From assembly GCA_019096195.1 (NCBI GenBank), contig JAGTXK010000103.1, forward strand, positions 558,001 to 622,000: a DNA stretch of 64,000 nucleotides. Reading direction: 5' to 3'. Below the pieces are notes generated by a model. It was not told where the DNA came from. It saw only the letters and a list, made by a program, of their open reading frames with translations, and did not search any database. Below, one piece after another: positions 9,896 through 21,103 of this stretch. The stretch's first letter is position 1, and every line of letters starts with the position of its first letter. This stretch comes from Boletus sp. NGJ (Eukaryota; Basidiomycota; Agaricomycetes; Boletales; Boletaceae). The position numbers were made by a program, and so were the translations under genes.

Positions 9896-10450
9896 CACTC
9901 CATCGTAACTTGCATCTATCATGTCGAAAAAAAGCGACATACTTGCACGGTCACAACGAGTCTGTCCATTTGCTCCCATTCCTGGCGGACAACCAAGAAC
10001 TCTGCCGCCTACCTTATCGAATATTTCTAGCCGATCATGCACGTCCTTGGCGTTGGGTATGGGCCTGGAACTATCACGGCCTCGTTTGCGCATCTCGTCC
10101 CACATGGACACGTAACTGGGATCGACCATGTCCCAGTGGACTCGGACGTGCTCGAAAAGACGCACCAGCATGCTGCCGAACAAGGAGTGACTCATCAACA
10201 TCACCTTTGCGCACGAGGATATTTACAGCTTAGAGGGGATCCCCGACGGCGCGTACGGTGTCATCTACTGCCATCAGGTGCTCCAGCACGTCAGAATCCC
10301 CGTAAAGGCTTTGAAAAAGATGTAGAGGGTAGCCAAGCCAGGTGGACTCGTCGCCGCTCGAGAGTCAAATGTCGTTTGCACGGTACCCAGAGGCGGAGAC
10401 GATGGATCAAGGTCCATGTCTATGAAGGGGTCGCACGTGTGAATCGTACA
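9896..10450 (+). pseudogene. Decayed SAM-dependent methyltransferase (class I, UbiE/COQ5-like)
   Basis: Across three frames the pieces follow the class I methyltransferase order. A lead-in resembles NSAAYLIEYF (about 9,990-10,030). Motif I reads VLGVGYGPGTITA (10,040-10,080), where E/D-x-GxGxG is usual. It is followed by HGHVTGIDHVPVDSD with the acidic motif II. After a frame change come HEDIYSLEGIPDGAYGV and IYCHQVLQHV (motifs III/IV), then a stop at about 10,322, and RVAKPGGLVAARES (motif V). Similarity ends near 10,370, so the C-terminal third is lost. Several frame changes make it a pseudogene of a host enzyme; the substrate cannot be told. Confidence 0.75.
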
Positions 10451-11078
10451 TAGGACACAGCTGTGTTTGAGAGATGCGATGTATATATAGTACGGCGTGG
10501 TTTGGTATGCGGGCAGACTGCATTGTAAATTCGACGTTTCCTACGCACGCACTTGAAAAAAGGGCTCGCTGATCGCAGAAGCCGCAGAGGATGGCAAATA
10601 ATTGGTGACGAGGAGGATGGTTCGCGCTGTTGCACGGAACTCGTTTATTATCTTATTTTCTTCCAATGGTAAATCACGTGACCACATCACGCTCAAGACG
10701 CGTGCACAATGGACATCTTATTTCACATTACGCTTCTACCACCAACACCACCTCATGCGTGTACTCTCATCCCCTTCCGACGTTCTAGCACTTGCGCCAC
10801 TACGAAATGAACCCAAAAAATTAGATTCAATAGTAAACGAAAGAGCAGAGACTACTGGCGCTAGAAGTCCCAACGTCACTGTGCCATCCACAATACCGAC
10901 TGTGGTGCTCGACACCGATGCCGTGAGCGATAACATGGCAGCCAGACTCTGCATCAGCTTTCTAGGTCACGTCTTATTTCTCAAGAACCAAGTTCCATTG
11001 TCAGTGCGGTCTTTTGTTTTCCTACCGGCCTCTGCGTAGTGACGTTTGATCGATAGTCCCGTAGTCCAGCTAGCCAGA
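10451..11078. other. Intergenic, upstream of the 11.1-kb gene
   Basis: There are a few short frames with no domain. The stretch presumably includes the promoter of the following gene; no clear TATA box close to the start at 11,079. Confidence 0.35.
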
Positions 11079-12168
11079 ATGCCGACAAGTGATGTGAGTA
11101 AATTTCGCCACTAAAACATCAACCCGTGTGGATCTAAGCTACCCCTAGAACACGACCCGTGCTTCTAAGAAACGTCATGAACTATTGAACTCGTTTGACA
11201 CCCTTGCTTCGCATCTGTACACGACATTTATTGCCCTCTCTACTGCGCTTGCGCTTCGAGGTTCTCCTGAAAAAGTGCAAACGGGGACAGAACCAGCTCT
11301 ATGTCATCATCGGAAACACGGGGTAGCGAGAGCGTTCTTTGCTGTTGCGCTCGGTCCAACTGTAGGGACCGCCAAATCACGCGTAATTGTGGGCATCGAC
11401 GGACTGGAAACGAGGGTGTGGGGATTTCGGGAAGACGACAACTCCGAAAAAGCCATACGAACCCCCGGTGTGTCAGAAGAAGGCGACAACAATGCTGGGG
11501 AGAGTGCAAGTGACACAGATGACGAAGAGGAACAAAGCGAAGATGAAGAAAGCGGAGGCAGCGGTGAGGAAGAGGGCGAGGACGTTTCTGGGTCCGATGA
11601 TGATGCATCGCCACCGTTATCCCGAAGTCCGTCTCCGACGCTTTCGTCTGACTCTGACTCTCCTCCATCGACGTCACCACCGAACCCCCTGCTACGAGCT
11701 GAGGATCCGGAAACTGTACGAGCTGCAGAGCGCTTGCTGTCACGTACGCTCGCAAGTGCATGCGCAGAGGACGATGGACAAGGGTTAGCTTCTGAGATGG
11801 GTACGCCGATGCCATACCAATGTCACCATCGTTTCTCTTTTAACTGCCTGCCAGCTCCAACGCAAATACATGTCTTACTCAGGGCACCGCGGCGATTTAA
11901 TCATCCTTCCTGGATACCGCGCCAGAACCTGTGCACTTCTTTGGAGAGTTATCTCGCAGATTTTCTGGTGGAGTCAGGGCAGAAACCAGCCTCCTGTGAT
12001 ACCACCACCACCAAGAAACGAACAAAAGCGAGCAAGGTACAGGGTGTATGGGTTAAATCTCATGGAAACAGTGCACGGATCGAGGGTTCTGAGGAAGACT
12101 TGGCTGAAGAGGACGAGTTGATATGGTGGAGTTGGGATGGAAAGTTGGTTGGGTTTGCAGATTGGTGA
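11079..12168 (+). CDS. Conserved-looking acidic protein of unknown function (two introns)
   Basis: ATG at 11,079 opens a five-codon exon (MPTSD), then a GTGAGT...CTAG intron at 11,094-11,148. The main exon reads NTTRASKKRHELLNSFD and on through a long acidic stretch (about residues 120-155). A second intron at 11,801-11,854 has a branch-like TTTTAAC and CCAG end; because it is 54 bp it reads through in frame. After it come APTQIHVLLRAPRRFNHPSW, a C-terminal SYLADFLVESGQ segment and a WSWDGKLVGFADW end. The protein is about 320 residues. I do not recognise the family. The conserved-looking ends with a disordered middle suggest a real, intact host gene. The neighbours give no functional clue. 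Confidence 0.75.
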
Positions 12169-12260
12169 CCGAACTTGAGCATTTATGAGGCTCGGTGTAA
12201 CGTTAGAAGGGATTATAATCAACGCAGTCAGCTTGCATGGAGTGTGTTCGCAGAGAATCT
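12169..12260. other. Short spacer
   Basis: Spacer of about 90 bp between the 11.1-kb gene and the ATPase-family relic; nothing else seen. Confidence 0.3.
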
Positions 12261-15200
12261 AAATTCAGACTCCGGCTGACGGCTGACGCTGACTTCCCGT
12301 CTCGCTTCTTCCTGAAAATTCGCTACACTGTTCTGCAACGGTCAGGAGCATATCGGACGATAACTCAACGCCGTTTAAATGTAAACGTTCCGGTTGCAAA
12401 CAGCGCGAACTGCCCCAGAATTCTAACCCCGGTGAGGGCGACTACCAGAAGAACACCAACATCAGTGGTAAGATCAGCTTCACCACTTGAGGGAACTAAT
12501 ATTAAATAATTCTACTCGTTGCAAATGATGCACAGTCATGGACCCTCAATTGCACCAGGGCTCTACCACCGATGAGGGTGAGGTCGACCATGAAAACATT
12601 AAAGACAACATCAACAGTAATGATCATGTTCACTACTTGAGGGAATTGATACTAATTCTGCTTGTCACAAACAATGCAAAGTCATGCACCCTCAGCCCCA
12701 GAGCTCTGCCCACGGCAAGGTTGACTACAAGAAAATCAACAACCACATCAATGATAGGGTTCACTAATGGAGGGAAGTTATTCAAGGCGATCTTTGCAAC
12801 AATTTTTATAAAGATCTTCTTGTGATCATTGTGGAACAGTCAGCGGGGAAATTAGATTTGTGCTATGGTAACCTGCAAGATGTGATAGAGCTTCTCAATA
12901 ACAGGCAGGGTCTCAAGCAGAAACTTCTAATGGCTTGGAGGTCTGAGTCGTTTAGAGATATATTGGATTTGGGCAAGTGATTCAGTCGATTGACCACACC
13001 TATGACATATGGTTAATCCTTCCAGACTATCTTCAATCTGCATTGACCTCTGGGCCTTGGAACATTGCTCAAGAACAGGAGCACACAGAGAGAGTACTGC
13101 AAGGTAAGTTTTTGTTAGCTATCAAACGTTGCTGGCACACCAAATTCTTCCCTATAGCAGTTCAGATGGCATGGAAGCTACCTTATCAAGGAACATATCA
13201 TAAGCTTCTTTTCCAAAATATCAATAATATGTTCAAACCCCAGCCATACCTAAATATCTGCTCCATCATCCAGAGCTCTGATATGGGAAAGTCATGAATG
13301 GTCCATGAGCAGTCAAATTTGGTTTTCACTCTCCCTATTAATATTTGGATCAAGAAGAAGATAAGTATGTCTTGGTTCTGTGCAACCTCCTCCATCTCCT
13401 GCTGATTCGAGTTCAGACATTGCATATCCACCACCAGACAAATCATTGCATGACTATCTGGTGCAGAAACCTGATGATGTGGATGAATGCAAGAGGTGTT
13501 ATGTGGTGTTTTTCTCGTCGCTGTTTACTCATACCGCCAAAGAACTTATGGAGTTCAAAAACCAACAATGCAGGCCCCAAGAGGAGTTTGCCAGGATGTG
13601 GCGCGAGCACATGAGTGATGAGACATACCATGACAGCTTCTATGCGGAAGTCGTGAAAACGTGCAATATACATTTAACTGATTTACTGTATGCCAGGCTA
13701 AACATAGGAGACATGCTCCCTCCTTCCAGTCAGTTTCCATGAAACCCGAGTCACACCTTGTACCCCAAGCACAATCAACCCTCGATACTCTGATCCGTTC
13801 ATTGAATGCCCTCTGTGAGATCACCAGCCAGGTCAAGATTGTCATCTACATTGATGAGGCCCATGAATTGAGTGGACAGTACTCATCCAAGGGAAAACAG
13901 CTCACACAGCTTGATATTCTGAACTCTGTACTCGTTGAGTTTTGCGAATGGCCCTTGTTTTGCATCTATCTTTCTACACAGTTTTTGCTGAGCTTCCTTG
14001 CACATCCTGGTGCAGTCGCTCCTTCTTAGCATGTTCATGAACAAGCTGATGCACTGTTGGCTCCCATTACTGAGATGCCCTTCAACTGTGCACCCAACTT
14101 CAAGATACACCCACATGTTTTACATGTAAGCAATCTCTCAGAGATTAATTATTTGGCAAAGTGGGGACATCCACTGTAGATTTCTTCATGCATTGAACTT
14201 CATCTCTCACTCATGTTGTCCAGTTGGTGGACCATGCTTAACGATCAAATCTCTGCCAAGGGTAGGAAAGCACTTAAACACACATTCATCAACTTTGCAT
14301 GAATGAAGCTATTATGTCAGCAGAATATTTATGTCCCACACAACACAATTACACCAATTGCACAGCTTGCGGTCCTGGATGTGCTACTCGCACTCGACAT
14401 TGAGCTGAGTTGCTCACAGATATTGCAAGAGGACATAATAAAGAGCCACATGCATATCGCTTACTCTGCACCACAACACCACGAGTACTCTTGATCAGGT
14501 TATTCCTCTGAATCTCTCCTTGCCAAAGCAGCTCTCCAGCAGATACATGAATTCCAGCAGCATGTCAAGCCTACTAGAAGTATCAATGTCATGTTGAAAT
14601 TATTAAGTCCGCATTAGATGCCACATTGATAGATCTTGGTTAGCATGGCGAGGTTGTAATGTGGTTACTCCTCATGCACACATACATGGATGGTGTGCTG
14701 GATGGCTGCCCTTCCCTGGTGATAAACTTCAGCTGAGGATGCAAGCTCATCATGTTCATCTAGCACCTCTTTAGCTCGACCGCAGCTAAGCAGATATTGA
14801 AGAGTAAACCCTGTAACATAATCCAAAACATCACCTTCCACTCTGCATTCAAACTATCTCTAGTTCAATTTACCCACTTTGTCAAGGTTGTAGACACAAG
14901 TGTGCTGACCACAGAGGCACTCTTTGCTGCATTTGTCAGGAGGATGGCCTTTATTTTCTATGAGACACAGGATTGCGTGGACTTTGTGATCCCTGTCTTA
15001 CTTGATGAGACCTCTACTCTCCAGGAATCCACCATGACTGCGATTTTGGTGCAGGTCAAACAATGTCTCACCGGACATGGCCCAATGGTGTATGCTTTTA
15101 GTCAAGAGCAAGTCGATCTCTTTCCAAAGGCAGGGAGATGACAGATCACTGGATCGCCCATACATCACATTGATTTCAGAGCTTGGTGCAAAGCCAAGGG

Positions 15201-15528
15201 GAAGTCCTCCAATGCCAATGAGCATAGCTGTCTCATCGCAGCCAGAGGTGCAACACTACCTCCATGACACCCATCCATGCTTCAGTGTCACTGCTTATAG
15301 CTGTTCCAATACTCTGTATAGAGTCATCAACAAGGAGCAGAACACCGCTTACATCCACCTCTTGGCTACCCATGGCTTACTGGAAGAACATCCTCACGAA
15401 GATCGTGGCTCACATTCTGCTGTAATGAAGCTCAAGCCTTTTTTGCAAGGTGGTGAAGATTCATACCACTGGATCAACAGTTGGCTAGCAGTCAATGAGC
15501 CTGCATCAGTAAAATTACACATGTCTTA
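12261..15528 (+). pseudogene. Decayed gene of a multicopy Agaricomycete P-loop ATPase-like family
   Basis: Pieces in several frames follow one protein. A repeated N-terminal module lies at 12,360-12,760. Then come VEQSAGKLDLCYG-like text, QEEFARMWREHM and TYHDSFYAEVV (13,580-13,650), and a Walker B-like VIYIDEAHELSG at 13,830-13,870. Next are LFCIYLSTQ, AVLDVLLALDIE (14,370), VQFTHFVKVVDTSVLTTEA (14,860) and RPYITLISELG (15,150), ending in EDSYHWINSWLA (15,470). From memory this order matches a large unnamed Agaricomycete family with a P-loop and DEAH-type motif; I see no Walker A here, so that region has been lost. Many stops and frame changes make it dead. Two N-terminal relatives (7.3 and 47.7 kb) and a 3-prime scrap (59.5 kb) lie in the window. 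Confidence 0.6.
12360..12770 (+). repeat. Tandem exon-intron units in the ATPase-family N-terminus
   Basis: Three units of about 110-150 bp occur in a row. Each has a coding part resembling STTDEGEVDHENIKDNIN and a spacer resembling AATTCTGCTTGTCACAAACA followed by AATGCAAAGTCATGCACCCTCA, which looks like a short intron ending in CTCAG. The same arrangement is repeated at 7,480-7,700 and 47,880-48,190. Confidence 0.55.
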
Positions 15529-16470
15529 ATCTGGCTTATTTTAGGTAATTCTGCTTGTCAAATTGCAAAATATATTCAATACCATAAAATAAGAAAATTG
15601 ATATAAAAATAATAAATGTGTTCCAGAACATAAGAAACATCAACTACAATCAAACTATTTTACTTTTCAACAAAATGAAGCTTAGAATTTGTTTCTGTGT
15701 CAGATTTGGAAATGTTGTGCAAGTCAATAAGCTGAATAAGACAGATTAAAGATGCATGTAATTTTACTGATGTGGTTGAAACGACAAACTTCACTTGATT
15801 GTTGTTCAAATGCCCCCAGTTCCACTTTGATGATTGTTTATTGTCTTGCCTCCCGTGTACTTACCATCGATGACTCTTTTCTGTGCTTCATGTGTGTTTG
15901 GTAGCCTTGCGTATGCATTCTTTAACACTTCGGCACTTACTGCGCCACTCAGCACTTACTTAGACGCACTGGCAGTACAATTTTACAGTAATTTGTAATA
16001 CAACCTACAACTTATGTAACTTACAAGTCCGGAGGGCCAGCACATCTCGACTACATTGGTTGCCAGTGCGTGATGGCAAAATACTTCATCCACCTGAGCA
16101 TCTTCGAAGTTCGAATGCTGCACTTTGGCACTCTCGTGTTGCTTGTCTTTCGATGATACTTAACTCTAATATTCCCTGGGAAACCAAGGTCCACATCGAC
16201 TCGGCATTGGCGTGCCCCACACTCGGCCGTTGACCACGTGTCGATCCTTCGTCCATCGGTTTGGCAACAATACCTGTGGGTATCAGCTGTGCTTCAGACT
16301 CATCGTAGACTTCATGTTGGCTCGACAGCCTGAGGACGAACGACCAACACATGACAGGACAATCATCGAAACTCAAGAGTGGGCTAACGGGACCATGTTG
16401 CCCTCTTTCAAAGAGCAGCCCGAACATGTAATGCGCCACCTGCAGGGCAAGATGTTCCACCCGGATCACA
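15529..16470. other. AT-rich 3-prime flank, then unassigned sequence
   Basis: 15,530-16,000 is very AT-rich and partly matches 59,640-59,800, so it is probably the 3-prime flank of the ATPase-family gene. 16,040-16,470 has only weak frames without known motifs. Confidence 0.35.
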
Positions 16471-16479
16471 TGCAGTGCC

Positions 16480-17945
16480 AGGTTGTTCGGCTCCCAAGGT
16501 TCTACCAGCACCTACCCGTTTTGCGCTCCCCGTGACGCTAATCCCTCCTGGAATTTTACATGATTTACGGGATCGAGTTGACGCCCATTCCCCTTTCTGC
16601 GCAAGGAATTTTTCACCTTGCAAAAGCCTGCAAGCTTTGGAGAGCGATGGAATCCGATCCCCGCCTCTGGACATCCATGCAGTTTTTCCCGACACACACC
16701 AAAGTCGCGAGGAAGACGTGCCGATGGTCAAACCCCTGCTAGACCTTCACCTGAAACGGTCGGGCACACTGCCGATCTCACTCACATTCACCGATCATCG
16801 CATATACCACTCAACCACGGAAGATCTTATCTCTTTACTTGTTGATCGCTTCCGAACGCACGCACGCCGTTGGAAGCGTATCTCGCTTCGGCTATCGTGT
16901 GGTTACTTTTCCCTCCTCTTCACCTTTACGCCGTGTGACTTATCCTCTCTCAACGCCAGCGGCGAATCAGAATCGGCGATGTGCTCGCACAGCGCATCGT
17001 TACCACGCTTCGCCTGAATTTGGAGTCCGCTACGAAACTCAAGTCGTTTACCTATAGCAGACCTGGGCGTTCAGTGGACGATGAAATTACTGTAAACTCC
17101 ATTGGGAAAACCTGGTAGAGGTGTCGTTTGAATTTTCCCCACCTGATGGGGTGAGCTCTACGTTATCTCGGCAATTCAGGCGCCTCGCCCAGTGTCAAAA
17201 CATAACCACTTGCTCCTTGGGCATCGATCGGCCTTCCTGGCTAGGTCTAAACGGTGACCAAACCATCACTGTAGCTTATCTTTTAAGCGCTCCGCGTCCG
17301 TCGACTCTCCTCCAACTCTCACGCACGCACCGCGATTGACCCTCTCATCCTACGCAATTCCCAAACACTCGAAGTCGACGCATCCTTCCTCGTTGGCTTG
17401 CACGAGCGATGGCACGTCGACCGGTTTTTAAACCTATTTGCACTCTCCGGGCGTGCCCTCCACCATCTCTCTATCCAAGACGTCGATTTCTCAAACGACG
17501 AGTTTGTGCACTGTGACGCCGCTGTCTCGCACTCTCACACGAGTTCACATCGTTTCGTTTCATCCCTTGTCCGCGATCACAGAATATAGGTGATGTCATT
17601 CGCAAGTTGGATCATCTCTCACGGCGAGCGATCAGATTCGGACCGAGGGGCATAGACAGGGACGTGTGGCGAATTCTGGTCCGCTCATACCGCGCCTACA
17701 CGAGATCACGTTGGCCAGCTCGACAGAGGGGTCTTTGAATGAGATGTTTCGTTCGCGTGTAGATGCCCTGCTGCGGTAGCCGCTCTCCGACGGCGCGGAG
17801 GTAATATTTTTTGATGCGTCGCATGGTACGAATGTGGATTATGTTGGCGTTCCGGGAGCTCGGCTGGGGAGATTCCGAACGGACCTCGCACGGTGGGTGT
17901 CTGAGCACGAGAACGGGAATGGGCAAGAGGGCGAGGACAACTTGG
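16480..17945 (+). pseudogene. F-box / leucine-rich protein pseudogene (paralogue of the 18.6-kb gene)
   Basis: Pieces align in order with the intact-looking paralogue downstream. FHLAKACKLWRAM then DPRLWTSMQFF is the end of an F-box. LPISLTFTDHRIYHSTTED parallels VPLSITFTDNRIFQTDTED. RRWKRISLRLSCGYF parallels RWKAIHLKFSSDYF. RQFRRLAQCQNITT parallels RHFSTLALCQNLTE, and LHHLSIQDVDFSNDE parallels LHTLHIRDVDMSPSE. Several frame changes and at least one large loss separate them. A tail at 17,810-17,945 (DASHGTNVDYVGVPGARL) may belong to it. It is a tandem duplicate that has decayed. Confidence 0.7.
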
Positions 17946-18612
17946 TGTATCGCTATCTAATACCTATCACATGGCACAGACTGTACATTACATACTTACA
18001 ACCGTCAATGTTATTTAGAGTTTCCACGGTTTCGTCGGAAAGGCGGGCTTCTCAGCAATGGTATACTCATTTTACCACGGACCGGTGAGAAGGGATCTTT
18101 GTTGATACCTGTAGTTAGGTCCTGCCAGTGAAACGGGCTACTTTTTCGGTAGGCCACGAGGGTGATCACTGAAATGTCGGTTAAAAGTGGCCGTCGACGT
18201 GGAAGGGAGCGGCTTGGCTTCGGATACGTGTGCACCACATGCCAGTCATTGGTCAAGCTTCAAGTGTAATGCATTTCCAGTCGTATCTGACTTGTAAATT
18301 GTAACGTCAAATCTCGGCTAATTTTAATGCGACTGTACGGGTCGTACGAGGTTATATGTACTAATTGGACGGACGACGTCAAGGCACCAATTTCAATGGG
18401 GAAAAAGAGAGAGAGAGAACCTATTATTAAACCTGATAATGGCTGGACCTGTCCGACTGGGGGAACAAGGTGGTGCCGTGAGTAAGCATCCATGCAGTGA
18501 TTACCCTGCGAAACCTCCGAGAGCGGGGAAACGTACGTCAAACGGGTCATTTAAAACCTCGCACCGGCTGTGAATGCTAACGACCTTCGTGTAACAGGCT
18601 GAGCGACTCATC
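17946..18612. other. Intergenic between F-box paralogues
   Basis: No coding signal. A short GA-rich run (GAGAGAGAGAA) occurs near 18,410. The region is the likely promoter of the next gene. Confidence 0.35.
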
Positions 18613-20546
18613 ATGTTGTCCACCGAGTCCTACTCAACGGTGAATGCATCCCCGCATGATCGCAGTGTTGTACGGGATCGCGCGGTGAGTTCTCCGCTTC
18701 TGTGTCCGTTCTGAAAATGTGTATTCAAGTTTTGAGTTCCGTCGGTTCTTCTAGTGTCTCTCACAACGTGCTCACGCAAGTGACTGTGATTGTGGTCGCC
18801 AGGACACATGTTCCCACCTCGCACATCTGCTGCGCTCACCAGAGCATCATGGCAACGATGCCCATAACCAACCCCCACCTATCGTCAAAGAGGTTGTACG
18901 TGTCAAAAGGGCATCGCAAAGCCAACGAAGGTGTACAGTACATCGCATACCACCCGAGATACTCGGTATCATTTTTGAAAACTGTCTCGACGAGCAAGCA
19001 CCATCTCGTCCGGTGCTCTCTGAATCCCCGCTCCTTTTCGGCCGTGTCTGCAGTTACTGGCGCTCCGTAGCCCAGAGCACCCCTCGGCTCTGGACCTCTT
19101 TATCCCTGAGATTCCTCGAAACCAACGTCAATCGCTCGCGTGACGGAATCAAAGTTGCCACCGCCGTCGGAACATGGCTTCACCAATCCTATCCCGTCCC
19201 GCTCTCCATTACCTTCACCGACAACCGCATCTTTCAAACAGATACTGAAGACGTCGTCATCTGGTTGCTATCCTGCATCCGCATGCATGCACCCCGATGG
19301 AAAGCCATCCATCTCAAGTTCTCCTCGGATTACTTTACCCGACTCGCTGTGCTCTCATCGTGCGCCTTTACCTCCCTCGCTTCGTTTTCTGTGCACATCG
19401 ACCACATGGGCTGGCGTGGCGGTCTCCTCTCGCTTCGCCTCGATCTCGCCCAGGCGAATCGACTTACCTCGCTGGCGTATACAGGGCCAGACCATGTCAC
19501 GCGGGAAGATATCCTTGTCGACTGGGCACGTCTCACATCAGTCGCGTTCTCGTACGACCTACATGAAGCGGGAGGCGGGAGTGCCACTCTCCCGCGTCAT
19601 TTCTCGACCTTGGCACTGTGCCAAAACCTCACGGAGCTCTCAATCGGGTTGAGCATCACACTAGCGCAGCATTTACATCAGCTGGATGCGATGACTCAGG
19701 GGCAGACGATGATCCCGATGATCGAGTTACCGAAGTTGCATACGCTCCGCGTACGACGGCTGAGTCGGAGCGCGCGCGCGTGCGCACTCGTCGATGCATT
19801 GCGACTTCCACAGCTCTCGACGCTGGAGATTGATAGTGCAGTCCTCAACGGCTGGGATGACCCTCATATACCGTTAACGCACCCAGACTTACACCCGCCC
19901 TCACTCCTGCATATGCATATTATGCAAACACAAACCCACTGGTGGCATGCCCACCATTTCTCTGCCCTCCTTGATCGATCCGCATGCCACCTCCACACGC
20001 TTCACATCCGCGATGTCGACATGTCCCCTTCGGAGCTTGCACGTTTGCTCACGTCCCCTAGTACCTCGCCCACGTTGTCCACGTTCACATTCGAGCCTTG
20101 TCTGAGGGTGTATCCCATCTCGTATGTGCTTGCACATTTCATCCCCTTGCCCGGTTCCGAGTCTACACCCGCACCGAGTCCAAGTCCCAAGTCCAAGTCC
20201 GAGTCCGTGTCCCACACCTGTCCCAGGGGCCTACTCACCTTCTTTCCCCTCCCTCACCCAACTCCGTCTCGGCTGTGCCCATGAAACCCACCTCGACTCA
20301 CTGGCAGACATTATCGAGTCCCGGACGGGAGACCGCGCAATGCGAGCGGGTGTTCGTCCGCTTGCCGTGTTTGAACTCGTCTTTTACGACTTTGTATACA
20401 GTCTCGGTCAGGGACGGCAAACTTGGCGCAAGGTGTGTTTCGACGCGTTCAGAGAACGGGTGTTGAAGTGTGCGCGTGAGGGCGGGGTGGATGTAGACAT
20501 AAGGGTAGAGAGGCCCTATGAGCCGGTGTATCTCTCGGTGCCTTGA
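18613..20546 (+). CDS. F-box protein with degenerate leucine-rich repeats
   Basis: I chose the ATG at 18,613. Exon 1 (24 codons, MLSTESYSTVNASPHD) is followed by a phase-0 intron at 18,685-18,754 (GTGAGT...TTCTTCTAG). The second exon then stays open from a Cys/His-rich lead (SDCDCGRQDTCSHL) into the F-box VHRIPPEILGIIFENCLDEQ, LFGRVCSYWRSVAQ and PRLWTSLSL, and on through leucine-rich segments to about 20,120. The expected C-terminus (FPSLTQLRLGCAHETHL to YEPVYLSVP, ending 20,546) lies in another frame, with a Pro/Ser-rich low-complexity stretch at the switch (20,120-20,240). This may be an intron I cannot place or a frameshift. F-box proteins typically act as substrate receptors of SCF ubiquitin ligases; the target is unknown. 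Confidence 0.7.
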
Positions 20547-21100
20547 CAAGCGAGAATCGCCCCGCTGCGTCGCGTCGCGCTTGGTCTGAGGTTGAACAAT
20601 AATGTCTTTACGCTTTTCGATCACTCTTTTGACGCTCGCATCTTGCATACATTTGTAACATATCTTTTTGACTGCCAGCTCAAGCGCTCACGCGCACGCA
20701 TGAACTTGCATGCTAAAGATGAAGTCAATATTCGCATATGTCCCTCGCCCTATAGCACATGTGCATGTGATCATCCGACGCCTTTCAAGTGCCCCTGAAA
20801 TTGTAAACCGTCATGATTGTTAAGACATCCGGGTCCAGACTTGACAGCTTCGGTTGACGAAACCGCCGTTTTGTGGGGGAAACAAGGTGAGCCATTGCCA
20901 GCAGCAAGGTCGGAGGCAAGTTCAAACCTGCAAAGCAGTAGCACTACACAAAGTTTGAAGCTGCTTCGCCGGCAAGGAGCATTTCCCGTACATTTCGACG
21001 TGACACCAACACGACTCGTCTCACAAACATAGACTGATCGTCTGCCCCTCATACACTCCGCCTCCACCTCCACATAGACCAATACGTCTGTCTGCAACTT
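20547..21100. other. Intergenic, convergent F-box and HET genes
   Basis: Only short frames without motifs are present. It lies between the 3-prime ends of two converging genes. Confidence 0.35.
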
Positions 21101-21103
21101 GAG

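Noticed and set aside
11185-11815. Minus-strand and alternate-frame ORFs over the 11.1-kb gene
   Set aside because: Antisense shadows of the acidic low-complexity stretch; the plus-strand gene has consistent introns and frame.
16080-16120. tRNA-like GTTCGAATGC
   Set aside because: No cloverleaf around it.
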